NCBI RefSeq assembly: GCF_028372415.1
Contig: NC_092878.1
Coordinates: forward strand, 29,122,903-29,186,902
Direction: 5' to 3'
DNA: 64,000 bases
Source: Notamacropus eugenii
Lineage: Eukaryota; Chordata; Mammalia; Diprotodontia; Macropodidae
The translations under genes were made by a program, and so were the position numbers. The notes beneath the pieces were generated by a model that saw nothing but the letters and a program-made list of their open reading frames with translations, was not told the DNA's origin and did not search any database. Below are positions 14,201 to 26,200 of this stretch, piece by piece. Each line of letters opens with the position of its first letter. The first letter of the stretch is position 1.

Positions 14201-17200
14201 ATTCATACTTTTCCCCTTGACTATCTGATGTATTCCCAGGACTTCAGGTATCATCATTTCTATATAGATAACTCCCCAAATCTAAAACAAAATTTTGAGT
14301 TCCAACCTCAAAATTTCTTTAAAAAATTATTATTTTTAACATTAATTTAAAAGTTTTTTTAAGTTCTGAATTTTCTACCTCCCTCCACTGAGAAGGCAAG
14401 CAGTATATCAGTTAGGCATGTGAAATCAAACAGAACATATTTCCATATTAGCTATTTCCAACTATTTGTTGAACTTCTCCTCTTAGGTGTTCTACCAACT
14501 TCAACCTAGCCAAATGGAATTCATTGTTTTCTGTGTAAAGCTGCCTTATTCATTGCATGGTGTTGGCATCACCTTCTTCCAGGCTTGAAACCTACAAATC
14601 ATCCCTGCCACTCTTCCACCATTTTGTCACTTGTCACATCCTGGTAATTCTGCTCTCATCTTTACAATACTTTTCCACGCCTACTGTCACCATCATAGTT
14701 CTGTCCCTCATTGCCCCTTCTCAGTCTGTTACAATCGTTTCTACTGCTATAACCTTTATGCTAATGCATCCCAACTCCTGTATCCCATCCTATATTTTCT
14801 CTTCTTTATTGGGAATTTATTGGATGATCTTCAGTTGCCTCAAATTCAACATGTCTGAAACAGAATTCAATGTCTTCCCTCTTCAGACTAGTTTGCCAAG
14901 CACCCTAGGGTTACAGTCTTGATTATCATCTTTCTCCTCACCCCTTGAACCCAGATAATTCTTTTTCAATCAGTTTCTTCAGAGTTGATCCCTTTCTTCA
15001 TACATCCACTGCGGCAAACCTAATCCAGACCTCCCATCATCCCATGCCTGGCTTATTGTGAAGGCTTCCTAGGTGGACTTCTTAGTCCTTCTGTCTGTTC
15101 CCACACCGTCATGTATAAACCACTTCTAGATGGATCTCAAGTCCTCTTTGCTATAGATGACTCCTCTGCTTATAGATCATAATGCTACCTGTTTATCTTC
15201 ATAGTCCAATCCTACTGGTCTTCTGCCATAATGTCTTTTGCATGTGTCTCTTGACACTATTTATCACCTAAGTCCAGACCCTCCTTATTACCAATTATAT
15301 TAGTAGCAGCGATCTCCTAACTCATCCCCTGCCTCCTATCTTTCCTTCCTTAAATCTGTCCTGTATGCTGTGGTTGGATTAAGCTTCCCAAGACATCCCT
15401 TTGCACACATCCCCTTCTCTCTACCCTGAAGCTAAATCACTCAACCTTCTTTACACTTCCAGTCTTTCAGGACTCAGCCCCTCCTGTCAGCCAAATGATC
15501 CAACCTATCATGTTCTCACCTTCCTTTTGAGTTCTTTAGCATTTATTAAAAGAACTTCCCTCAACTTGTCCCTGCTGATTTCTCCATCTTTGCTCTCTAC
15601 TTTTTGACTGTCTTCAAACATTGCCCCTAGAACGTGCTTGTGTACATTGCTGCCATCTACTACACCTTTATACAGATTGTCTCCTGGCTAGAATTACCTT
15701 CTTCCCTCCCATCCAGGTACCTGAGCACTGCTCTTCTTCCAAGAGCCAGCCCTCCCTTTCAGCCTTTCCCAAATGATCCAGCCGATCATATTCTCACTTT
15801 CCTTTTGAGTTCCTTTAACATTTGCTATCTCTGCCATTCATTCACCATTAAAAACAGTGCTTTTGATTATTTTTTAAAAATTCTTTAGTATTTCTGGGCA
15901 CAGAAATGTTCTCATACTTCTTTGGCTCCCCAGCACCTTGTACCTAGTTAGTTTGATGTTAGTGGGTAAGGATGATCATGGCCCTCCTGCTTCCCTGACC
16001 TTCATGATCTCTGGGTCTTCTGGCCTTCATATTCCTTTTCCCACATAGAAAACTGAAAGCTGAGGGGCCCAGAGAATGCTTTTCTCAGACAGACTCAGAG
16101 AACTTTTCTCTGTTATTTATCTAAAGCTTTCCTAAATATGATCTCTACTTGGAGGCACAGGAGGGCAGTGAGATCTGGTTTAGTATTAACCACAGTGGGA
16201 CAAATCAAACTGTCCTCTCTACCTTGACTCCTAGGCTTTCTTCCAGGTGCAGAGCTATGGTCCACTACGACCACCATCTTCACTCTGATGAATAGTTTTG
16301 TAAAGGGTCTCTGAAATATCCTGAGTTGGTTTTCTTTGTATTTTCAGTGTTCTGAAGTGTGAAATTCCTGCCAGGTTATCGACTGAGACTGTTCACTACA
16401 CACCAGAGAAGCCTGCTTCTTCTGTTCCTAGAGGAAGTACAATCCTGTCAAATGACTCTTGCTCCCCAAACCTGTGTTGGGTCTGTGAGGGCAGGAGAGC
16501 ATCTTTTGGGGAAGATACCTCAGCCCAAAGGACTAGTCCCACCATAAGCCTCAAGATTGCTTCTACCACAGACAGAAAGAGTCAGGAAACAGGCAAGAAC
16601 AAGCAACTGATGCGGCTACATCAAAACCTGGTCTCTGTAAGCAGATCAGCAGAGCAGCTCAAGTTGAGGGAAAAGCCCAATTCCCTCATTCCCAGCCCCC
16701 AAATAGGTAGGGAAAAGCCGTCCAGAAACCATGGTCCACCACGGCGGAGGTGGCGAAGAGAAGGGGATCTCCTGACAAACTGGACCTCCCGAAGGAATGG
16801 CAGCAGCTCCCCACACTCTCAGGGAACCAAGCGATCAGTTGTACGTGGAAAGGTTCAAATGACTCGCCTACGTCAGGCTGCCTGGGCTTTAGAACAGTGG
16901 GAGCCCAGTGTGGCATCATTAGCTAGAACCTCAGCATGGCCACGGTGTCATGTTTTTGGTATGAAAGACAGAGACAAAAGGTTCCTTCAGAACCGTGGGA
17001 AGACAGAGTGTGATGAAGGTACCTGGAACTCCACTGTCCTGCGGGCCTCCACAAGCTCTCTGGGAGAGAATGAGAATGATTGCTCAGACACGGACAGCAC
17101 CTATTCTCTGGATTCTCTCTGCTGTGCCTATACCAGGACCCTGATCAGACCACAAAAGCAGGAGGTCCCTGAGCCAAAGCCATGCTGCACAGAGCCTGAG

Positions 17201-20200
17201 AACTCAGAAAGTGATGACAGCCAGATGTCTCAGGATTCACTGGTGGAAAAAAAGAACAGAGCACAAAGAAGGCTTTTGCCCTGTTCTCCCTTAGCACAAG
17301 CCCCTGAGAGAAGTGAGACTAGACCAGTGACCTCTCCTAAGGCTTTCCTGCCTACCCCTGACAGCAACCGGTCCTGGAAAAAGGTGAGGACCTTTTCTCT
17401 GGATAGCCTGAACAATGCGGAGGAGGCCTTTAAGGAAGATTCTAAGGAAGAGCCCTGTTCTCACTCGTCAGATGAGATGCCTGTGGAAGCCTTTTGGCAA
17501 ATAAAGAACTCCCCATCCACCACAGCATGCCAGGAGAAGGTCCTTGAGTTCCAGGCCTCAGACCAAGGGCCAGGTGCAACAGGGCCTAATGTGGCCCCGC
17601 AGCCGAGTGGTTCTTTTTATCTGGCTCTCCAGCCCAAGACGGAAGGAGACAAATGCAAGCCCCTCCCACAGACACAGCACCCGAGAAACATCTCACTGGC
17701 TTCTGTGGACTCCTGGTTCTCCTGCGATTCAGGGAGCAATACCAATGACTCCCAAGAAGTCACTATGTACTCACAGAAGATGCTTGATATCCAGGAACCA
17801 GAGGTCCAACACATGGAGCAGCCCAAGCCTGTGGTTGAAGCAGAGCGATTACAACAGCCTGCCCTTGAGATAGGCACTGGGCTATACAGTTTCAGTCACC
17901 TCCAAGACTCAGCCCTGGTCCCCAGCAGTGCCACCAAATTGAGCATAGAACCTTCTTTGGATGCATCTTCAGAGGCTACATGGAGACCTCAAGGACCTTG
18001 CAAGCCTGGATCAGATGCCAGTGTCTCACAGGAGTCATTTCATAAGGAGGGAAGAGACCTGCCCAGCCTGGCTGGGTACTGCAGCCCTGTGCCTTCAGAG
18101 AGAGCTCTTACCTCCAGCAGGTCAGCTGCCCCTGCATCTTTGTTGTCTCACAAAGGCAGCACCCTTGGAAAGGGCAGGCCTGTGGTTGAATATCTATGTC
18201 AATTTTCTCACTCTTCCCTGGGGGCCACAGTGACAAGCACACAAGTTTCTAGTTCCTCTCAGAAGGACACCAATTACCTGCCTTCTACATCTGGCAAAAG
18301 ATGGGATTCCTTTTTCCCTGTGTGTCCCGAGATGCCTGGTGATTTCAATTTCAATGATCCTTCCTTCTCTTCACCGTCCCCACGGTATCTGAGAACAGAA
18401 CAAGAGCAAGATGGCGGGAACTTGGAGTTGGATGACCTCTCAACTTTCTTCAGAACTATTGAAAAAGATGCTTGCCATAGCTGTTCCTCAACAGACTTAG
18501 AAGCGGGAGATTCTGAGTTGGAAAATGCTTGGGTCTTTGCAGCAGAAAACAAGGTTTCAGCTTCTATGACAGAGTTGCACCAAGCACATCAGGGCAGTTC
18601 AAAGCAGCCACAGTCTCTGGTCTGTAGAAGAGCAGGGTCTGCAGGGTCCTTTGATGAGAGCTTTTTCCTGAGGGACATATCCAACAGCAGCAGCCCCATG
18701 AATGCTAAGGAAGATCAGGGTCCTCCAACCTGGGAGGAGAATCTACCCAGCAAGCTGGTTCCACTAAAGCTTTCCCAGCCAGTGATGAAGACAGAGCTCC
18801 TACAGAGTGCTAATGAAGAAATCGACAGAGAAAGAAGTTTTGCTTTGGCCTTGTCTACAGACTCGGAGCCATCCCCACCCTGGGATCCTTTCCCACCCCC
18901 TGAGCATTTCCATCCTTTGGAAACATTTTATGTGTTAGAAAGTAGAGATGCCTTGACAGAAACAGCTTTGGAGATCCCTGCATGCCGAGAGAGGGGAGGG
19001 GATATGCCACCCACTAGCAGGGTAGAAGGTTTGAACAACACCTTTCAGTTTTTCAGAAATTTGGACAGGGACCTGCTGCTTTTATTACATACTCCAAAGT
19101 CCAAAAATCTCTCATCTCAGCCTGTTGTGGCAGAGAGCTCCTTCAGCCCAGGTGTCAGGAAAGACCCAAGTGGAACTGGAGTCCCCAAAAGTATGGAAAA
19201 GTACAACTATCCTGTCTCTTTCTCTTCTGCTCAGAATAGACTGTTACTGGAGAGCATTAGCATGGCAGCAGGTCAGTTAGGAAAACCAGCTGAGATTTTA
19301 AATAATAAATACCCACAGTCATCACTGAAGATAAAGGAAAAAGCCCCTGCTCAGCCCTCTTGGGGTGTTCCATTTGATGATTCTGGGGCAATGGTGTGTC
19401 TCCCAGTTATCTCTAGTGTTGAAAGAAATCATGAACACAGGCAGCGTGAAAATGATGTCCGAGGGAAGCAGACAGGCAACTTCCTAAGGATCAGTGCAAC
19501 TGATTTTGATGGGCAGATCCATTCTGGACCCAGTTCCAATCTCATTTACCAAACAGAGAGCTTGAACCAAACTCAACATAGAGTCAATGTGCAGGAGAAT
19601 GTTTTGGTTCCTAAAAAGCACAGCTCAGCAAGTCACTCTAGGTGTATGAGTCCGATGATAATGGTCCAGGATGAAACCTCATCCCACGCAAAGGAAGGAA
19701 CTGAATCTGTTTCTCTTGGAATGGTTTTGCATCCCAAGGCTTACTCAGAAGAACTCATACCTCATAGAGTAGACCACTCTCATGGAAAAGACTCTGTTTC
19801 AAACCTTCTACCAGCTATAGCCTTCAAGGAAGAAGGCCCCATTGCAAGCAAAGAGCCTGAGAGCTTAATGGTAATACCCAGTCCCCAAGGAGAAATATCT
19901 CGAAGAAGAAGAAATCAGATTTCCTCTCAGAGTAAAATTGTTAATCATTCTGAAGAAATGGCCAGACTGATCAGTAGTGTAGCTCAACTGGAGAGCAGCA
20001 TCATGGAAATAGATTCCAGGCAAAAATATCCCCCTCATGCCTTGTATATGGCAGAAGCCTATAGGAGAGCTATGTGTAGGGCAAGAAAGGACCAAGGAAA
20101 GGCCCATCTCACCCTGAGACCAAATGACTTCAGAGATAGCCTTGCTTACAGAGATCAGCCCCATTCTTCAAAGAAAGTACAGGAGGAGGAAGAAGTCCCT

Positions 20201-23200
20201 GATAGCTTTGAAGCCAGAGGAATCAAGGAGGTCAACGGTTGTATTCAGGAGAGTCATCGGGGCCAGGAAATCACATCAAGCCTTACCAGTCCCACTGAAT
20301 TAATGGAAGAGAATAAGATGGAAGCAGAACATCCTTTCTCACCTGTACCTGAACTGTCGGTCAGGTGCCCTAGGGATTATTTGTTCCTAAAGTTTTCACA
20401 AAGATGTACTACTCAAAATAAGCCTACTAATGTTCCCGGAAGTCCAGAGCCACTGGCCAGAATTGAGCCCTTGAGACCCGAGGAAGAAAGGTCTGAGGGA
20501 AGCTGTGATGAGCGGTCTGCTTCAGAGTTGAGCCCCCAAAGTCATGCCACTGTGAGGACAGGAGTTTTTCCAGAACTGGAGCCCAAGGCCAGTTTCCAGG
20601 AAAGTCAGAATATTGCAAATCTAACCATTACTGAGATAACAGCTAAGTGCAAAGAACCAGCAGTCCATGGTATAGATCAAGAAACAAATACCTTGCGGGG
20701 AAAGAGCCCACAAACAGAAACCCATTCAGCCCCACTGGCTCAGGAGTTACCTGGCATAAGCCAGATCACGCGTATGGGCAGATATCGCCCTCAGGAGACA
20801 GAGCATCCATTGCCAAGTCAAGAAGGCTACCCAGTGGCTTCCATTCAGGAAGAAACAGGAAGCATCTTTTCCTCTGATCCCCCAAAGCTCTCAGAAAAGT
20901 ATTTCAGGTCAACAATGAAGGCAGTTAGCCTTTCTTCCACTGACTCTGAGTCAGAGCTGGAGTTTCTGAAAATGCAAGTCCCAACCCCCTCAGAAGGCAG
21001 AGTAGAACAACCAAAAATATATGGAGAAACAGGAAACCACAGCTCTCTTGGGAGTAGTATTAGCTGCAAAAACTCCTTTGTAGAGCAATCAGTTTGGCAG
21101 AGCTTTAGTTTGCAAACAGTGTCTGGCCTCTGTTATCAGCCAAATGGTGCCGGGAGCAGCCCTGATGAGCCTTCAAGTGACAGCTACACTGAGGAAACGA
21201 TGAAAGCATCAGCTACTGCTGTGCTTCTAGAACAGCAGAGAGGGGACCCCAGAATCACCCCTAAAGAAATGAACCTAGGAAATGCATCTCTTACTGAGGC
21301 AAAGGTGACGTTGTTAAGAAACATAAAAAGAGCCAGTTCACTTAACCAGTGCCTAGTGGAGAAAAGGGCCAGTCACCAGTTGGCAGACAGTGAACTTCAA
21401 GTACCTCAGACCCTAGAGAAGAAGCTGTGGAGGACAGAAGATTTTGAGGGAAAATTGACTTCCTCATTAGGGTTTTGGGGGGCATCTGCCCCCCCCTCCG
21501 TGAATGCAGAAGTAAATATAGAGACCACAGTGGAGGACACTGGACTGTCAGAGGAGTGTGGGAAATCATCAAAGGACAACACTGATGAGCAGATTGTTGT
21601 GCCTAAACTGAGCAGGGCCTCATCAGGGCTTTGGGAAGCCTCTGCCATCTCATCCATGAATCCAAAAATGATTGTAGAGACTACAGTGGGGGACATTCGA
21701 CTGTCAGAGGAGTATGGCAAGTCTTCAAAAGACAGCACTGATGAGAAGATTATCATGCCTGAACTGACCAAGGTCTTATCAGGGCTTTGGGGGTCCTCTT
21801 CTGCTCCATCCATGAATCCAAAAATGAATGTAGACATCACAGTGGAGGACACTAAAGTATCAGAGGAGCATAGGAAGTCTTCAGAGGGCAGCACTGATAA
21901 GCAGATTATTATGCCTAAACTGAGCAGGGTCTCATCAGGACTTTGGGGGGCCTCTACCACCCCATGCATGTATCCAGAAGCAAATGTAGAGACCACAGTG
22001 GAGGACACTAGACTGTCAGAGGAGTGTGAGAAGTCTTCAAAGGACAGCACTGATGAGCAGACTGTCATGCCTGAACTGACCAAGGTCTTATCAGGGCTTT
22101 GGGGGTCCTCTTCTGCTCCATCCATGAATCCAAAAATGAATGTAGACATCACAGTGGAGGACACTAAAGTATCAGAGGAGCATAGGAAGTCTTCAGAGGG
22201 CAGCACTGATAAGCAGATTATTATGCCTAAACTGAGCAGGGTCTCATCAGGACTTTGGGGGGCCTCTACCACCCCATGCATGTATCCAGAAGCAAATGTA
22301 GAGCCCACAGTGGAGGACACTAGACTATCAGAGGAGCGTGAGAAGTCTTCAAAGGACAGCACTGATGAGCATGTTGTCATACCTAAACTGACCAGGGTCT
22401 CATCAAGGCTTTGGGGGGCCTCTGCTACCCCACCCATGTATCCAAAAACAAATGTAGAAACCATAGTGGAGGACACTGAACTATCAGAGGAGTATGAGAA
22501 GTCTTCAGAGGACAACACGGATGAGCATGTTATTATACCTAAACTGACCAGGGTCTCATCAGGGCTTTGGGAAGCCTCTGCCACCCAGTCCATACATCCA
22601 GAAGCAGATGTAGAAACCACAGGGGAGGACACTGAACTATCAGAGGAGTGTGAGAAGTCTTCAAAGGACAGCACTGATGAGCATGTTGTCATACCTAAAC
22701 TGACCAGGGTCTCATCAGGACTTTGGGAGGCCTCTGCCACCCCATCCATGTATCCAAAAACGAATGTAGAAACCATAGTGGAGGACACTGGACTATCAGA
22801 GGAGCATGGAAAGTCTTCAAAGGACAGAACTGATGAGCACATTACCATACTTGAACTGACCAGGGTCTCATCAGAACTTTGGGAGGCCTCTGCCACCCCA
22901 TCCATGTATCCAGAAGCAGATGTAGAGACCACATTGGAGGACACTGGACTATCAGAGGAGTATGAGAAGTCTTCAGAGGACAACACGGATGAGCATGTTG
23001 TCATACCTAAACTGACCAGGGTCTCATCAGAACTTTGGGGGGCCTCTGCCACCCCATCCGTGTATTCAGAAGCAGATGTAGAAACCATAGTGGAGGACAC
23101 TGGACTATCAGAGGAGTATGAGAAGTCTTCAAAGGACAACATGGATGAGCATGTTGTCATACCTAAACTGACCAGGGTCTCATCACGGCTTTGGGGGGCC

Positions 23201-26200
23201 TCTGCTACCCCATCCATGTATCCAAAAACAAATGTAGAAACCATAGTGGAGGACACTGGACTATCAGAGGAGTATGAGAAGTCTTCAAAGGACAACATGG
23301 ATGAGCATGTTGTCATGCCTAAACTGACCAGGGTCTCATCAGAACTTTGGGGGGCCTCTGCCACCCCATCCGTGTATTCAGAAGCAGATGTAGAAACCAT
23401 AGTGGAGGACACTGGACTATCAGAGGAGTATGAGAAGTCTTCAAAGGACAACATGGATGAGCATGTTGTCATACCTAAACTGACCAGGGTCTCATCACGG
23501 CTTTGGGGGGCCTCTGCTACCCCATCCATGTATCCAAAAACAAATGTAGAAACCATAGTGGAGGACACTGGACTATCAGAGGAGTATGAGAAGTCTTCAG
23601 AGGACAACATGGATGAGCATGTTGTCATGCCTAAACTGACCAGGGTCTCATCAGAACTTTGGGGGGCCTCTGCCACCCCATTCATGTATCCAAAAACGAA
23701 TGTAGAAACCATAGTGGAGGACACTAGACTATCAGAGGAGTGTGAGAAGTCTTCAAAGGACATCATTGGTGGGCAGATTATTGTACCTTACAGTGAAACT
23801 CAACTAGATTCTGAAGCCTTTTCTGGGACCCCTGAGCAGCCTCACTCCAACCAAAGAGACCGGCTGGAGTTAGCTAGGACTGAGGATAAAGATGAGTCAC
23901 AAGTATGTTTTACGCAAAATAAAGCCACAAAAGGGCACATCCGGGAGGCATCTCCAGGTACTACATCAGGAACAAAGCTGTATGTGGCAGATGGTCTCCA
24001 GTTAACGAAAGATGTTACTGTCCCTAGCAGAGGACCAGAGCATGCCTCATCGCTGTCCTTAAGCACCAAGATTAACCCAGGCATTTGCATATCCAGTAAT
24101 ATGCAAAAAGCAGGTGAGAAACTGACCAGGCACTTAGATCCCCATGTCCTCTCTGAAAGTCCAGACAGGAAAGAAGAGGTTATCAGGTCACCTTCTGTTG
24201 ATAGTCTTCTGACTTCAGGAAACCTGCTTGTCCCATCAGCCTTGAAGGAGAACAAGAGAGATGAGCCCCCACAGCAGCAGCTGCCTGCACCTCCTATCCA
24301 TGCCAACTCTGACAACATTAGAATAATTCGGCATGAACTGAGCCATGCCTGGCCATCTAAACAGATAGGGATACATTCAGAGGTGGAAAGAACTAGCCTA
24401 GGGAGCAAGGAGAGCATCCAGAGGGCTTGGGAAGGCTTCAGATCCCAAAGTACAGCTTGTGAGAGCTTGTGCACTGGGGACTTGGGCAACTCTTCAGAGG
24501 CTGTGGTTGACCTACAAACCCATTGGGAGACTTCCATGCAGTGTCCCTGGAAAGATGCCCCTGTCCATGCAGGATCTGAGATATCAGCAACTGAAATGTC
24601 TTATGTGATGGCAAATTCTGCTACCCTGTGGCCTGATTTGAGGTCCCAAGAAAGCTTTCACAACAGAAAACAGCCAGTCTCATGTGAAGCAGAGATAGTT
24701 GAGGCTGAAAAACCACCATACTTTGCCAATCCATTGGTAGCCTCGGACATCAAACAGTCAGGAAATCTTCCTGCTCATCCAACATGTGTCCATTCTCCAG
24801 GATCAGGAGAAAGGAGGGCAAGTCACAAACAAGACATGATGGTCTCTGAAAGAGTAGAGGGAGGCAGTACAGGGGGTATCTTGTCGCAGTACCCCAAGTT
24901 GAAAGGGGTTACCGTGTCTGGACAGTCTGTAGCCTATGGTATTGATAGCAAACATCCAAGACCAACTTCCTTCCTTCATCAGAGTCTTACCCCAGCATTT
25001 GTTGGGGAGATGGAGAACTGCCCAGAAGGAAGCATGGTTCAAAGAAACCGAGAGACTTCTAAAAGCTGCATTAAATTTAGCCCATCAATGTCCCAGGAAG
25101 AGGTGGTGACTTCTAGGCCACTGTGCACATCTCAACAAGGTGCCTCTTCCATCAGTTCTCCACCTTTTGCCAATTCTCTGTCTTATGAAAATAGTGATTC
25201 TGAGAAGCAAATTCCCCGGTCTGCCTCAGACACCATGCTTCCAGTTTTCCCATTGTCTTCCAAGCTCAACATAGGCCACCAATCCAGAGGGCTTGAGGTA
25301 CCTTTGACACATAACTTGGATCTCAGAGAAGACGAGCAAGAATTGAAGTTGGCAGCTTCCAACACTGGCTTACCCAGTATGGAGAGCCCTGGGAGAGAAG
25401 ACAGTAAGAAGGAAGTCACTATCGAGCCTGAAATGGCTTCTTTACCTGCCAAGACCTATTCTGAGAATCTCCAGGAGAACAGCAAAGTTGGTCAGAACGA
25501 ATGGGAATTCTCTGCTGTGACTGAGTCAGGGAACTATGTCGCAGCAGGGAGACTGGAAGCAATACACAGGAGTGAAGGCATTCTTGAGAATGAGCCTACA
25601 GTAGAGTCTCCACACCTTGCCCAAGGACCACCATTTCCTAAGGATCTCAGAGATCACAGCATCCCTATTCCCCACCCGAGGACAAAAGCAGGTAAAAAGC
25701 CTATTTTCAGCAACCTGCCAGGCAGTCTGTGGAAGAAGGATGAGAATGAACAACTCTCAAGCAATGTTGGCAATGAAGTGTGGGACAGAAAGCACCACCA
25801 TTCAGGAACTGATGACCAAGCCGGCCCTCAGGAGACTGGAGGTAGCCTGACGATGGATGGAAAGGTATCAGGGCCTGAACGACTCAGGTTTCTGTGGAGA
25901 AGAAAGGACGGCTCTTTTGATGCTCAGGTACCTGTCCCACTGCCAGAGGTCTCACAGGATAGTCCAGACACTGGCTCTCACTCTGACCAGAACGCAGACG
26001 CCCGTGCGGCTTTTTCCTTTAGCCCTGAGAATTCTCCGAAAGATTTCTCTGCCCTGAAGTCCTCTGTAGGGACTCCCTGCAGGTCTCTACAGGAGCTGAC
26101 CATGAGCGTGGAACCTCCTTCTCCCACAGAAGATGAGGAGAGTCGTGGGACCGAGAGACTATTCCTCAGTGACCTCTCCCCAGATGAATCCAAAATGATG

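Larger units (their letters stand above)
10833..16347 (+). other. Large STARD9 intron (5.5 kb) before the giant exon
   Basis: Mostly old L2-type LINE sequence cut by three SINEs. About 10860-11590 and 15960-16347 are unassigned; the former is pyrimidine-rich. Confidence 0.6.

Noticed and set aside
14557..15888. Short plus-strand ORFs in the STARD9 intron
   Set aside because: Pyrimidine-rich decayed L2 LINE sequence with no intact protein.
16610..16612. ATG at 16610 as a gene start
   Set aside because: The frame is open upstream to a good acceptor at 16347 and joins the previous exon in phase, so this Met is internal.
21406..23766. 786-codon minus-strand ORF opposite the STARD9 array
   Set aside because: The 156-bp unit is divisible by three, so one stop-free antisense unit makes the entire array stop-free. 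No independent promoter, splice or homology evidence.
22000..23800. Array mistaken for a CRISPR-like or satellite repeat
   Set aside because: No spacer/repeat alternation; the repeat is contiguous, coding and inside a known gene in a vertebrate genome.
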